DNA of 64,000 bases from NCBI GenBank assembly GCA_963831235.1, contig CAWHPS010000059.1, positions 1 to 64,000 on the forward strand, in the 5' to 3' direction. This DNA is from CAWHPS01 sp963831235. GTDB lineage: Bacteria > Fibrobacterota > OXYB2-FULL-49-7 > JAEUSG01. The position numbers were made by a program, and so were the translations under genes. The notes under the pieces are model-generated. The model did not search any database. It was not told the origin of the DNA and saw nothing but the letters and a program-made list of their open reading frames with translations. Position 1 is the first letter of the stretch, and each line of letters starts with the position of its first letter. Shown one piece after another: positions 1 to 8,779 of this stretch.

Positions 1-821
1 AGAGATTCTTAAATAACTCAGTAGGAGATTATCTATCGGCTGCCTTTCCACCCAATTTACCTTCGATTCGTCATGTTGTGATCAATTCCGTCCAGGCTTT
101 CCAATTAGCATCGAGGATTGGGATAGCCGTAGTGATCATCCCGAACGCGATGGATTTCGATTCGCCCCCGCAAATTTCAGATGACTACGCTGCAACAGCA
201 CGACACGATCTTGGACTTTCTCCTGACCAGTACTTGATTTTGCAACCTACTCGCATAATTCAACGGAAAGGTATCGAACATACGATAGAACTAACACGGA
301 GATTGGATTTACCGGCAGAAATTGTGATTACGCATGCGGCAGGAGATGAAGGTACAGAATACGAAAAACATATTCGTACTTTTGCAAACCTCTTGAACGT
401 CAACGGGCTAATTTTGAATCAGAAATCGTGGGGCCTGTTCGTGGCATTACTCCCAATGGGAGAAAAATCTATTCCCTGAAGGATATCTACCCTCTGGCAG
501 ATTTAGTGGCGTATCCATCTTCAATCGAAGGATTTGGGAATGCTTTTCTGGAAGCAGTTTATTTCAAACGTCCCTTGGTGGTTAATAATTACTCCATTTT
601 TGAGGCTGATATTTAACCCAAAGGATTTGAGGTCATAAAGTTTGACTGGTTTTATAACCTGAAAGTACAGTTGAGGAAGTTCGATATATCCTACGACGAC
701 CCCGATTGTTGTAGAACGATGTGAAAAAAACTTTGCGCTGGCGAAGAGGTTTTTCTCCTTCAAAATGCTAGAACGCCGACTATTTTTACTGCTATCCGAA
801 TGTTTTGGAGAAACCGTATGA
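1..821 (+). CDS. GT4-type glycosyltransferase, 5' partial and frameshifted
   Basis: Predicted cytoplasmic retaining glycosyltransferase that moves a sugar from a nucleotide-sugar donor. The reading frame is open from base 3 at the window edge, so the N-terminal acceptor domain is missing. The nucleotide-binding half is visible: PTRIIQRKGIEH near 250-290 and DLVAYPSSIEGFGNAFLEA near 500-560, the usual GT4 glutamate motif. The frame changes near 430-475 and again near 615, so no single ORF covers the gene; three frames must be joined. It ends in TGA at 819-821, overlapping the ATG of the next glycosyltransferase (ATGA), which implies coupled translation. Acceptor and donor cannot be named. The breaks look like sequence errors because the next genes show the same. 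Confidence 0.7.
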
Positions 822-2054
822 AAATCGCGCTTATGCATTATTCATCACCACCAGTTGTTGGGGGCGTTGAAGGCGTGATGGCAAACCAAGCCCGTATGAT
901 GGCAATTTCAGGTCATGAAGTATCGATTTTCACAGGCAGGGGAGAGCAATTTGACAGTCGGATTCCAGTTCATACATTTCCCTTATTCAATTCAAAGCAC
1001 CCCGAAGTATTAAAAATTAAATAGCAACTTGATCATGGAGAATATTTACCCGATTTTCATACCCTTAGAGAATCTATTCAAAGCGACCTAAATGCATCGC
1101 TACCTGGTGTTGAGATTCTTATCGTTCATAATATTTGTTCTTTGCATAAAAACCTCTCACTTACTGCGGCACTGAATCAATATTCCATACAAAACACCTC
1201 ACCAAAATTAATCATCTGGGACCATGACCTCGCGTGGACTTCTCCAAGAGATAAAACTGAACTACACGCTGGCTATCCCTGGGATTTAATAAAGAAACCC
1301 TGGAAGACACCAAACAGGTCACGATATCTGAGCAACGTCGCCAAGAATTATCCTCCCTGCTGAACATACCTTGTGAATCGATCAAGGTAATTCCCAATGG
1401 GGTTGATTTTTATGCATTTTATAAATTAGAGACGCAAACTATTTCATTAATCGAGGACTTGTCTCTTCTAGAAGCAGACCCTCTACTCTTGCTGCCTGTA
1501 AGGATCACACCCCGGAAGAATATTGAGTTCGCATTAAATATGATGGCTCAATTATGTAGAATCTTTCCCAAAGCTCAATTGGTGGTAACCGGTCCCATAG
1601 GTCCACATAATCCGGCAAATACCGCTTATATGCAGAAACTTTTATCACTGAGAAGTGAATTATTTATGGAGAAATCCGTTCATTTTTTGGCTAAAAATAT
1701 TTCAGGTTTTATCCCAAATAATGTGATCTCCGATTTATATCATTTCTCGGATGGATTATTCTTTCCCAGCCGCGAGGAGGGATTCGGGATCCCCTTGATT
1801 GAAGCTGCTTTCAGTAAAATCCCGGTCTTCTGCGCCAACATCCCGGTTCTACAGGAATTGGAGGAGAAGACGTCAGCTTTTTTGATCCAAACGAGGATCC
1901 ATTATCTGTTGCATCACAGGTAGCAGCTCGTCTTGAAAATGAAAAAACATCACGGTGGGCGAGACGGGCCAAACGGGAATTCTCCTGGGATAGGGTCTAC
2001 GATCATCACATTGAACCATTATTGGATGAGGTGCATAAATGTCCAAACCAATGA
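818..2054 (+). CDS. GT4-type glycosyltransferase, multiple frameshifts
   Basis: A second GT4 glycosyltransferase. It starts at ATG 818 with MKIALMHYSSPPVVGGVEG, the N-terminal glycine-rich motif expected before the first Rossmann-like domain. The C-terminal domain has LLPVRITPRKNIEFAL near 1490-1530, and GLFFPSREEGFGIPLIEAA near 1755-1810. The frame shifts near 1024, 1362 and 1880. The last frame gives a normal C-terminus to TGA 2052-2054, overlapping the next start at 2039. About 410 residues after repair, normal for the family. The close packing with the preceding glycosyltransferase and the following gene suggests one operon for a glycoside or compatible solute; that is inference. Confidence 0.75.
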
Positions 2055-2984
2055 TAAAAAACGCGATGGTTCCAATTGATAAAAATTGCTCATACTCAGC
2101 AGCCATTTCTTTGGCCAGAATCCTGGCAGATGAAGTCAACCTGGTTGGAATCATTCCTATTGAAGGTGGGGGGTCAGTCAGTGCCGAAGCGCAAACAGCT
2201 CGCCAGCTACGAAAAATAATAAAGGGATTGAATGGTGGTTCATACAAGTTTAAACTTCGATTATTGTGTCAGAAAGCCCTTGGCCAGATCTGAGAGAAAA
2301 AGTTGCACAAGAGCAGCCCGATTTATTGATAATTAATTGGGTGAATAACGAATTGATTAGTGGAATTCCATTGCAAGAGTTATTGACACAGGTGAAATGC
2401 GATATTGTTGTAGTTCGGGGAGATAAGAATTTTGATTATCAGCGAACTTTGATTGCAGTTCGAGGTGGTCCCCATGCCGAGATGGCAGTAAAAATGGGGC
2501 TACTATTAAAACCGGATGTTTTGGATGTGCTTCACCTTTCGTTTCCAAAAGCGACCAATGATGCCCCCTTCAAAGGATCAGGGCATATCCTGCGCCAAAT
2601 CCCGGAAGTTAATATCTTCGAACCCAGGAAACAGATGATTTCACCAGAACACTTTTTGAAGAATCAAAAAAATATAATCTGGTGATCCTAGGCGCAACCG
2701 CCAGTAGAGCCCAAGCGCACCACCGTAAAGCACCGTTGCCGAAAAATTATTACGCGAATCATCGGCAAATATCATGGTTGTTAAAACTCACCAATCTAGT
2801 AAAGAATTGGTGTTCGATGAATCTGCTGGTGTAAAAGCAATATCCATCCTTGTGGATCGATGGTTTGTTCAAAACACTTATCACGCAGATGAATTTTCCG
2901 ATATGTCATATTTTATGGATCTGAAAAATAAGCAAGGCAGCACACTCATAAGTTTGAAGCTTTACCCTCCCTCAACGAGGAAGG
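2039..2984 (+). CDS. Universal stress protein domain joined to GpgS-like glycosyltransferase, 3' partial
   Basis: ATG 2039 opens a universal-stress-protein-like fold (MSKPMIKNAMVPIDK). A second USP-like half follows, with VILGATASRA near 2682-2712 and LLRESSANIMVVKT near 2747-2788. After this the frame runs on through VDRWFVQNTYHADEFSD near 2850-2905 and reaches LISL, then, after a one-base shift near 2956, ALPSLNEEG. VDRWF...HADEF followed by LPxLNEE is the start of the GT2 domain of glucosyl-3-phosphoglycerate synthases. I see no stop and restart between the two parts, so this looks like a USP-GT2 fusion. The GT2 domain is cut at the segment boundary after about 45 residues. Internal frameshifts lie near 2280, 2685 and 2740. 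The synthase assignment rests on the N-terminal motif only. Confidence 0.6.
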
Positions 2985-2990
2985 ATGCAG
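2978..2990. other. Segment boundary A/B
   Basis: Plus-strand coding for the GT2 motif LPSLNEEG stops making sense here. Immediately to the right the minus strand encodes an ammonium transporter that lacks its C-terminal part. Composition changes from moderate GC with frequent frameshifts to high GC with intact frames. Two unrelated truncated genes meeting back to back is best explained by two contigs joined, placed at about 2984 from where each protein match ends. Confidence 0.8.
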
Positions 2991-3702
2991 CCGTGGCCAT
3001 GTGCGTTACCAGAAATGCCATGGAAGCAGTTTCATTGGCTTTCAAGGCGCTCCCGGCATTAAATCCGAACCAGCCTATCCAGAGCAGGCCGGCGCCGATG
3101 AGGGTCATGGGGAGGTTGTGGGGGAGCATCCGTATGGTGCCGTAGCCTTTGCGTTTGCCGAGGAACAGGGCGCACGCGAGCCCCGCCATTCCCGAGTTGA
3201 CGTGGACCACGGTGCCGCCGGCAAAATCGAGGGCACCCATATTGGCCAGCCAGCCCCCGGGCCCCCAGACCCAGTGGCAAACCGGGGAGTACACGAGAGT
3301 GATCCAGAGCACCATGAAGATCATGAATGAGAAGAAGCTCATGCGCTCGGCAAAAGCGCCCGAAATCAGAGCCGGAGTGAGCACGGCAAAACCGCACTGA
3401 AAAATGACGAATGTTGAAGCCGGTATGGTGGAATTGGGCCAAAGGCCTCCCCGGATCTGGACGAGGCCGAGATAATCGGTTCCTCCCAAGAATCCCATGA
3501 GGACGTCGGGAGCAAACGACAAACTGAACCCCCATAGCATCCAGACGATGGAGGCCAAGCCCATCAAAAAGAAGCTGTGCATCATGGTGGCGAGCACGTT
3601 TCGCTCTCGCGCCATGCCTCCGTAGAACATAGCCAGGCCGGGTGTCATCAGCAGGACAAGCGCCGACGATGCCATCACCCAGGCGTTGTCACCCGAATTC
3701 AT
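2984..3702 (-). CDS. amt: Ammonium transporter Amt, C-terminus missing
   Basis: Integral membrane channel for ammonium/ammonia of the Amt/MEP/Rh family. It starts at ATG 3702 with GGAGG about 8 bases upstream. The first half of the family is clear: VLLMTPGLAMFYGGMARERN at the start, FVIFQCGFAVLTPALISGAF near residues 97-116, the pore segment HWVWGPGGWL near 143-152, DFAGGTVVHVNSG near 159-171, and WFGFNAGSAL near 211-220. The frame then reads through FLVTHMATAA and loses similarity at the segment boundary, so about 240 of some 400 residues remain. The usual partner glnK would lie downstream and is lost. Confidence 0.9.
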
Positions 3703-4008
3703 AGATCATACCTCCGCAGGTGTCACTCAAAGTAGCCCCCCGAGATGGCAAACATGCGAAGAGCGTGCCACAGAGCCTCAACTTTACGAAGCCAAGGAAT
3801 CAACGGCTTGGAAAGAATGTGTCGGGTCTGAGAGCCACTTGAGACCACGACATTCGTGTACGATGGCAGGGGATATTCTACGATCCGGTAGGAAAATGCC
3901 CGGCGCTGAATGATTGGATTCTCAGCGAGAAAGGAATCGTCTGAGGAACGACAGGGGTGAACGCGGCCGGAACACGTGACCGATCGAAAGGGGATATCAA
4001 GTCAAGTT
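3703..4008. other. Intergenic, no gene seen
   Basis: About 300 bases between the amt start and the MITE-like element. It presumably holds the amt promoter, but I see no convincing -35/-10 pair or nitrogen-type (GG-N10-GC) promoter, and no ORF with coding character. Confidence 0.5.
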
Positions 4009-4164
4009 GTATCCATTCACTTACGCGCGGCAGGCTGTCATTGCGAGGAGCCAGGCGACGAAGCAATCTCTCATTTTGCGCAGTCAAATCAAGGAGATTG
4101 CTTCGCTTCGCTCGCAATGACAAATTGGTGGTTCAGTCCTTCCCCCGCAAGAGTGAATGGTTAC
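4009..4164. mobile_element. 156-bp MITE-like element, copy 1
   Basis: The ends form an imperfect terminal inverted repeat of 19 bases (GTATCCATTCACTTACGCG against GTAACCATTCACTCTTGCG, four mismatches). Inside is a long stem: TCATTGCGAGGAGCCAGG with GAAGCAATCTC on the left pairs with GAGATTGCTTCG and CTCGCAATGA on the right. It has no coding capacity. The element is flanked by a direct repeat GTCAAGTT at 4001-4008 and 4165-4172, the mark of an 8-bp target duplication; a further G matches on both sides by chance. The second copy at 7709-7864 differs at three of 156 positions. Internal TCATTGCGAGGAG/GCAATCTC units are a common dispersed palindrome in Deltaproteobacteria, from general memory. Confidence 0.9.
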
Positions 4165-4239
4165 GTCAAGTTGCCGATTGAGGTAGAGAGGGAGGCTTCT
4201 CTCGGGAGAAGCGCTCCCTCTGTATTCGGCACGTTAATG

Positions 4240-5148
4240 TCAACCCTTGTTGTGGCGTTCCAGGCATTCTTCCCAGCGCAGATCGGTGAATTCCTGGAGG
4301 CGCTGGATCTGCTCTTCGCTGATCTTCTTGAAACGGGTTTGGCCCTTCACGTAATCGGCCACGGTCTTCGTGCGCCCCTTTTCCGCAAGCTTCAGCGATT
4401 GTGCGGTAAGTCTGAATTTGCCCTCCCGGATCTCGAAGAGGACATGGATTCCCGTATCTACAGCGAGCTTTCCCATTTTGATCAGGTCCTTGTTGGGAAA
4501 GCCCCATCCCGGAGGACAGGGGGCATGGACTTCCAGGTATCGCGATCCGGTGACCCCTTTTGCCGCGGTCACCTTGTCGAACAGGTCCAGGGGAAACGCA
4601 GGCGATCCCGTGGCGATGTACGGAATGCGGTGAGCTTCCACGATGCGTATCATGTCCTTCTTGTGCTGGAGCTTGGCAAGTACCGGTGTGGTGGTGGTTA
4701 CGGCACCCGCGGGGCTGGCGCTGGACCGCTGCGTGCCCGTGTTCATGTACCCCTCGTTGTCGTAACAGATGTACATGAAATCGGTCCCGCGCTCCAGAGC
4801 CCCGGAAAGCGCCTGAATGCCGATGTCGTACGTCCCGCCGTCACCGGCAAAGGCCACGACGGTATAGCCCGTCTTGCCGGTTGCCCGCAATCCCGCAACG
4901 AGTCCCGACGCCGAGGCTCCCGTAGCGGCAAAGGGGTTGTTCACGCAGAGCACTTTAACCGGTGTGATCGGGTAGACTCCGTGAAGCACCGTCATGCAGC
5001 TCGCCGGCACTGCAACAATGGTTTTGCCGTCGTCCAATGCCTTGAGTGCGTGCCGGTATGTGAGCATCAACCCGCACGCTGCGCACGACCTGGTTCCCGG
5101 CAGAATAAACTCTTCTTTGGGTAAATCTCTTACTGCCTTAGTGGCCAT
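4240..5148 (-). CDS. porB: 2-oxoacid:ferredoxin oxidoreductase, beta subunit (PorB-type)
   Basis: Thiamine-pyrophosphate-binding subunit of a pyruvate or 2-oxoacid:ferredoxin oxidoreductase, which makes acyl-CoA, CO2 and reduced ferredoxin in the cytoplasm. The N-terminus has the cluster-binding cysteines GTRSCAACG (residues 18-26). The TPP/Mg site is GDGGTYDIG near 101-109 with CYDNEGYMNTGTQRS near 127-141, the latter typical of pyruvate-type enzymes. 302 residues is normal for a separate beta subunit. It follows porA by 17 bases as the last gene of the minus-strand set porG-porD-porA-porB. Pyruvate is the likely substrate, but 2-oxoisovalerate or other 2-oxoacids cannot be excluded. Confidence 0.9.
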   Translation of the reverse strand: MATKAVRDLPKEEFILPGTRSCAACGLMLTYRHALKALDDGKTIVAVPASCMTVLHGVYPITPVKVLCVNNPFAATGASASGLVAGLRATGKTGYTVVAFAGDGGTYDIGIQALSGALERGTDFMYICYDNEGYMNTGTQRSSASPAGAVTTTTPVLAKLQHKKDMIRIVEAHRIPYIATGSPAFPLDLFDKVTAAKGVTGSRYLEVHAPCPPGWGFPNKDLIKMGKLAVDTGIHVLFEIREGKFRLTAQSLKLAEKGRTKTVADYVKGQTRFKKISEEQIQRLQEFTDLRWEECLERHNKG

Positions 5149-5165
5149 CTATCAATTCTCCCTGG

Positions 5166-6353
5166 CTAGCCTCTCACGTCTATCCAACCGTAGGCCGGTT
5201 CTTTGGTCACGGCGTCCGTTGCCGCCTGAGCGACCTGTTCCGGTCGCACATCCCGTCCTCCCAATCCTGCGACGAACGACGAGAATTTCGGTCGCAGCTC
5301 TCTGTCGAAGAGCGCCGCTTTCAGGTCCATGGCCAGCGCTCCGGCGTACCCGTAGCTAATATCCTTCTCGAAGACGGTGACCGTCTCCACCCGTGCAAGG
5401 GCCTCGGTGAGGGCCTTCGTGGGGAACGGCCGGTACGTTTTTACCCCAACCACCCCTGTGCGGAGGCCGCTCTGTCTCATGGAGTCCGCGGCGAGGGTGC
5501 TTTCCGACGCCAAAGAGCCCATGCTCACCAGCGCGTGATTGGCGTCCTCCATGCGGTATGTCCAGATCAAGCCGCCCCAATCCCTGCCGAAGGCTCCGGC
5601 GAACTCGTCGCTGACTGTGCGAATCGTATCGAGACCGGCGAGCAAATCCTGATGCAGGCGGTGCCGTAAATCCATGTACCCCGGCATCACGTCGCCCGAA
5701 GGGTCCGGCCGGGGATCGCTCAGGATCAGGGGATTGACATTGAGGAATTTCCCCGGGGCAACTTCCCCGTATCCTTCGTACGGTGGCAGGAATGCGTCCA
5801 CTTTTTCAGGTTCGGGAACTTCGACGGGGGTGCTTGCATGGGAAAGCACGAATCCGTCGTAGCAGACCATCACGGGAATCCGCACCGTCTCTGCGATCTT
5901 GTAGGCCTGAACAATCGTGTCGGTCACTTCCTGACTGTTCCGGCAGTAGAGCTGAATCCAACCGGTGTCCCTCTGTGCGATCGAGTCCTGCTGATCGTTG
6001 AGGATGGTCCACGGAGCACCGACCCCCCGGTTGACGCATGCCATCACTACAGGGACACGACTACCCGCTGCCCAATGGAGCATCTCGTGCATGTAGAGGA
6101 GACCGTTGGCGCTGGTGGCCGTGAAGACCCGCGCTCCCATCTGGGAGGCAGCGATGACTGAGGCGAGAGCCGAATGCTCGCTCTCCACGGTCAGATACTC
6201 TGCCTTGAGCTCGCCGCTTTCCACCATCTGTGCCAGTTCTTCCGTGACCGGCGTCTGCGGGGTGATCGGATATGCGGCAATGACCTGCACGCGACACAGC
6301 GACGCGGCAATTGCCGCTGCCGTGTTGGCGGTAATGATTCTTATGTCCGTCAT
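5166..6353 (-). CDS. porA: 2-oxoacid:ferredoxin oxidoreductase, alpha subunit (PorA-type)
   Basis: Alpha subunit, which forms the substrate and TPP pyrimidine pocket with the beta subunit. I place the start at ATG 6353 (MTDIRIITANTAAAIAA) because family homology begins there; a longer frame to 6407 adds 18 residues unlike the family. The motif AAYPITPQTPVTEELA is at residues 24-39 and EHSALASVIAASQMGARVFT near 55-74, both classic for PorA. A later transketolase C-terminal-like domain holds the region YGYAGALAMDL. About 395 residues, as usual. It lies between porD and porB in the cluster. Confidence 0.92.
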   Translation of the reverse strand: MTDIRIITANTAAAIAASLCRVQVIAAYPITPQTPVTEELAQMVESGELKAEYLTVESEHSALASVIAASQMGARVFTATSANGLLYMHEMLHWAAGSRVPVVMACVNRGVGAPWTILNDQQDSIAQRDTGWIQLYCRNSQEVTDTIVQAYKIAETVRIPVMVCYDGFVLSHASTPVEVPEPEKVDAFLPPYEGYGEVAPGKFLNVNPLILSDPRPDPSGDVMPGYMDLRHRLHQDLLAGLDTIRTVSDEFAGAFGRDWGGLIWTYRMEDANHALVSMGSLASESTLAADSMRQSGLRTGVVGVKTYRPFPTKALTEALARVETVTVFEKDISYGYAGALAMDLKAALFDRELRPKFSSFVAGLGGRDVRPEQVAQAATDAVTKEPAYGWIDVRG

Positions 6354-6454
6354 GTGAATATCCTGAGCTTGTTTGGATTGGGGGCAACGGTTGTTCCCGT
6401 GACGCATGAGCTTTCATCGTCACCGGGGGGAAACGACCTGTTCCCGCTGTACCG

Positions 6455-6760
6455 CTATGATTTTCCTTCTGAGTCCTTCTTGACGGGGCTTCTTCCCTCA
6501 ACCATGGTAATGGCCTTGCGGGGGCATTCCTCGGCACAAATCCCGCACCCCTTGCAATATTCAAGGTCGATCTCCAGGGGAAAGTCCCGAGAGATCACGC
6601 CATCGGGGCAATAGAGCCAGCAGAGAAGGCACGTATCCTTTTGAGAGCACGCTTCCTGATCGATCACCGGGGTCTGGGAGCGCCAGTCCCCCGTTCGCCC
6701 GGCCTCACCCGGCGCGGGTTTGGAAGCCGCCATCATTGTTTCTTTTATCTTGTCAGCCAT
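6455..6760 (-). CDS. porD: 2-oxoacid:ferredoxin oxidoreductase, delta (ferredoxin) subunit
   Basis: Small 2[4Fe-4S] ferredoxin subunit that carries electrons from the TPP/cluster core to external ferredoxin. The start chosen is ATG 6760 (MADKIKETMM); the frame is open further upstream but that extension is not family-like. The two cluster motifs are CLLCWLYCPDGVI and CKGCGICAEECPRKAI, in the second half of about 101 residues. The 101-base gap to porA is the largest in the por set apart from porG-porD. Confidence 0.88.
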   Translation of the reverse strand: MADKIKETMMAASKPAPGEAGRTGDWRSQTPVIDQEACSQKDTCLLCWLYCPDGVISRDFPLEIDLEYCKGCGICAEECPRKAITMVEGRSPVKKDSEGKS

Positions 6761-6867
6761 GTGATCCTCGCACTCCGACGTCGCCGGTCCGCAACAACCG
6801 TTACTCCGTCCCAAAGATGTGAGGGAGTGGATCGACGCCTGGTTCTAGGGGAATATCGGTCCGCCCG

Positions 6868-7467
6868 TCACGCTCCGGCGGATGCCGCGGAAAGCTCGTA
6901 CCGGTAGATACGGGTGGCAGCACGGGCCAGTTCAAATGCCTTGAGGTTTCTCTCAAGAGCGGAGCCGCTGAAATGCTCCTCCACGGCCTGCCGGATCTTC
7001 GCGACACTGACCAGATTGGAAGCCGCGGCAAAGGGACCGAGAATGGAAGTGGAGATGAGCACGTTCCCCTCGATGATGAGCCCCGCTTCCGAGGAGGAAT
7101 GGAACGCGTCCGATACGGCTATGCTGAAAGGACCTTCCAGACCGAGCTCCTTTGGCGTCCGGGCACTGTTGACAATGAGGAGACCGCCTTGTTTGAGGTT
7201 TCCGGTGACGTTGACCATTTCGAGGAGGTTGTCGTCGAGGACCACCGCGATATCGGGGAAGAGAATGTTGGAGAAGCTCCGGATCGGTTCTCTGGCAATT
7301 CTCGTGTGGACACTCACGGGCGCGCCTCGCCTTTCCGAGAAGTAGGTAGGCTTGGCACTCACCCCTTTGAATCCCTCATAATAGGCGGCTTCCGTGAAAA
7401 TCTTGGCTGCCGTGACCGCGCCCTGACCGCCCCTTCCGTGCCATACGATTTCGTACGATTCAGTCAT
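6868..7467 (-). CDS. porG: 2-oxoacid:ferredoxin oxidoreductase, gamma subunit
   Basis: Gamma subunit, involved in CoA binding and assembly. Starting at ATG 7467 gives MTESYEIVWHGRGGQGAVTA; WHGRGGQGAVTAAKIF at residues 8-23 is the family signature, and FPDIAVVLDD follows near 70. About 199 residues. First gene of the minus-strand order gamma-delta-alpha-beta, the same arrangement as four-subunit PORs of thermophiles and many anaerobes. The region upstream (7468-7708) has no gene and should hold the operon promoter, which I could not identify. Confidence 0.9.
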   Translation of the reverse strand: MTESYEIVWHGRGGQGAVTAAKIFTEAAYYEGFKGVSAKPTYFSERRGAPVSVHTRIAREPIRSFSNILFPDIAVVLDDNLLEMVNVTGNLKQGGLLIVNSARTPKELGLEGPFSIAVSDAFHSSSEAGLIIEGNVLISTSILGPFAAASNLVSVAKIRQAVEEHFSGSALERNLKAFELARAATRIYRYELSAASAGA

Positions 7468-7708
7468 AGACCTCAGCATCCCTCTTGTTTCTCAAACCCT
7501 CGTACATTAATCCAGCTTGGGCCGTTCGTCAACAGCGAAACCCGAGCTGCGGCCGTTCAATTACTCGAAGATGAGTTGCACTCGCACGGTGAATCTTCGC
7601 GAACGAACCCCAAAAAAGCTCTAGTTTCAAAGGATTCATTTAACAATCGTGGCTATAAGCTCTCCACCGGGTGAGCCCATGTATGCGCGAGGCTTAGAGG
7701 GGAATCCG

Positions 7709-7864
7709 GTATCCATTCACTTACGCGTGGCAGGCTGTCATTGCGAGGAGCCAGGCGACGAAGCAATCTCTCATTTTGCCCAGTCAAATCAAGGAGATTG
7801 CTTCGCTTCGCTCGCAATGACAAATTGGTGGTTCAGTCCTTCTCCCGCAAGAGTGAATGGTTAC
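7709..7864. mobile_element. 156-bp MITE-like element, copy 2
   Basis: Same length as copy 1 and different at three positions (offsets about 20, 72 and 136). It is flanked by a perfect direct repeat GGAATCCG at 7701-7708 and 7865-7872, which differs from the flank of copy 1. Two copies with identical end points and two unrelated 8-bp duplications show that this unit moves by a cut-and-insert mechanism. It lies 56 bases upstream of vapB. Confidence 0.92.
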
Positions 7865-7884
7865 GGAATCCGCTGTCTTGCGAG

Positions 7885-7913
7885 TTGACATATTGATGCA
7901 CTATGGCTATGCT
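7885..7913 (+). promoter_or_regulatory. Sigma-70-type promoter of vapBC
   Basis: TTGACA at 7885-7890, 17 bases, then TATGCT at 7908-7913: a consensus -35 and a good -10. Transcription would begin around 7919-7921, which is at or next to the vapB ATG (7921). I see no Shine-Dalgarno between them, so vapB mRNA may be leaderless. The promoter begins just outside the right target duplication of the second MITE. Confidence 0.65.
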
Positions 7914-7920
7914 TTGATGT

Positions 7921-8160
7921 ATGAGAACCACCGTAAGAATCGACGACGATCTTCTCAAGAGGGCCAAGAAGCGCGCCGCTGACGAGGGACGGACCTTGAC
8001 CTCATTGGTTGAAGAAGGTCTGAGGCTCCTTCTCGTCGAACGGAAGGCCACCCAGAGAAAAAGGGTTAGTCTTCCCGTATCAAGGGAGACCGGCGGAGTT
8101 TTACCCGGGGTGGATCTCAACCGATCCTGCGACCTGGAAGAGCTTATGGACAGGCCATGA
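7921..8160 (+). CDS. vapB: VapB-type antitoxin, ribbon-helix-helix
   Basis: Antitoxin of a type II toxin-antitoxin pair. The N-terminus MRTTVRIDDDLLKRAKKRA is a ribbon-helix-helix DNA-binding fold (beta strand TTVRID, then helices). The C-terminal tail, rich in charged and proline residues (GGVLPGVDLNRS), should wrap the toxin. 79 residues. The stop TGA overlaps the toxin ATG (ATGA at 8157-8160), typical for coupled VapBC expression. It probably represses its own promoter just upstream. Confidence 0.85.
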   Translation: MRTTVRIDDDLLKRAKKRAADEGRTLTSLVEEGLRLLLVERKATQRKRVSLPVSRETGGVLPGVDLNRSCDLEELMDRP

Positions 8161-8593
8161 TCCTTGCAGATGTCAACGTTCTCGTGCACGCCTTTCGGTC
8201 CGATGCGTCCGACCATGTGAGCTGCCGCGCGTGGCTCGATCACGTGATTAACGGCGAAACCCGCTATGGCATGTCCCCGCAGGTACTGAGCAGCGTGGTG
8301 CGCATCACTACCCACCAGCGGATCTTGTACGCCCAAACCGCCTCAAAGATGTGATGGAATTCTGCAACGTCTTGTTGGGTCAACCTCACTGCGTGGTCGT
8401 CCAACCAGGAGAACGTCATTGGGGTATCTTCACGCGGCTTTGCATCGAAGCGGACGCACGTGGCAATCTTGCGCCGGATGCATGGTTTGCGGCGCTGGCC
8501 ATTGAATCGGGCTGCCAATGGATAAGCCTCGACCGGGATTATGCACGGTTCCCCGGGCTTCAATGGAGTCTGCCGGAATCACCTGAAGGCTGA
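8157..8593 (+). CDS. vapC: VapC-type PIN-domain toxin, one-base frameshift
   Basis: PIN-domain ribonuclease toxin. The N-terminus MILADVNVLVHAF carries the first catalytic aspartate. The C-terminal half has LAPDAWFAALAIESGC and WISLDRDYARFPGLQW, the later acidic residues of the PIN site. The two halves are in different frames: the first runs to TGA at about 8352 (8157-8354), while the homologous continuation RPNRLKDVMEFC begins near 8331. Adding one base (probably a T) near 8325-8330 restores a protein of about 145 residues, the normal length. This is either a sequence error or a disabled toxin with a retained antitoxin. Confidence 0.8.
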
Positions 8594-8779
8594 AATGGGG
8601 TTTCTAAAAACTACGGCCGGTCACAGTAAGCTCCTGAGGGGCCTTTAAGACCCGCACAGTTCCGACGAAGCGCACACTGACCACAAGCGTCGCTCTCCCG
8701 GGTCAGAAATAGCCGAAAGAGCTGGATAGCCAGCTCACGTTCGGCCTGTGAGGCTCTTCCCGTCCAGCTCCCGCAGTCT

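Noticed and set aside
3976..5124. Long plus-strand frame over porB
   Set aside because: It is the shadow of porB in a GC-rich region and runs through the MITE; no family features or ribosome site.
8594..8779. GC-rich stretch with small inverted repeats (for example CTGGATAGCCAG)
   Set aside because: No coding frame, terminator T-run or repeat unit found elsewhere in the window.
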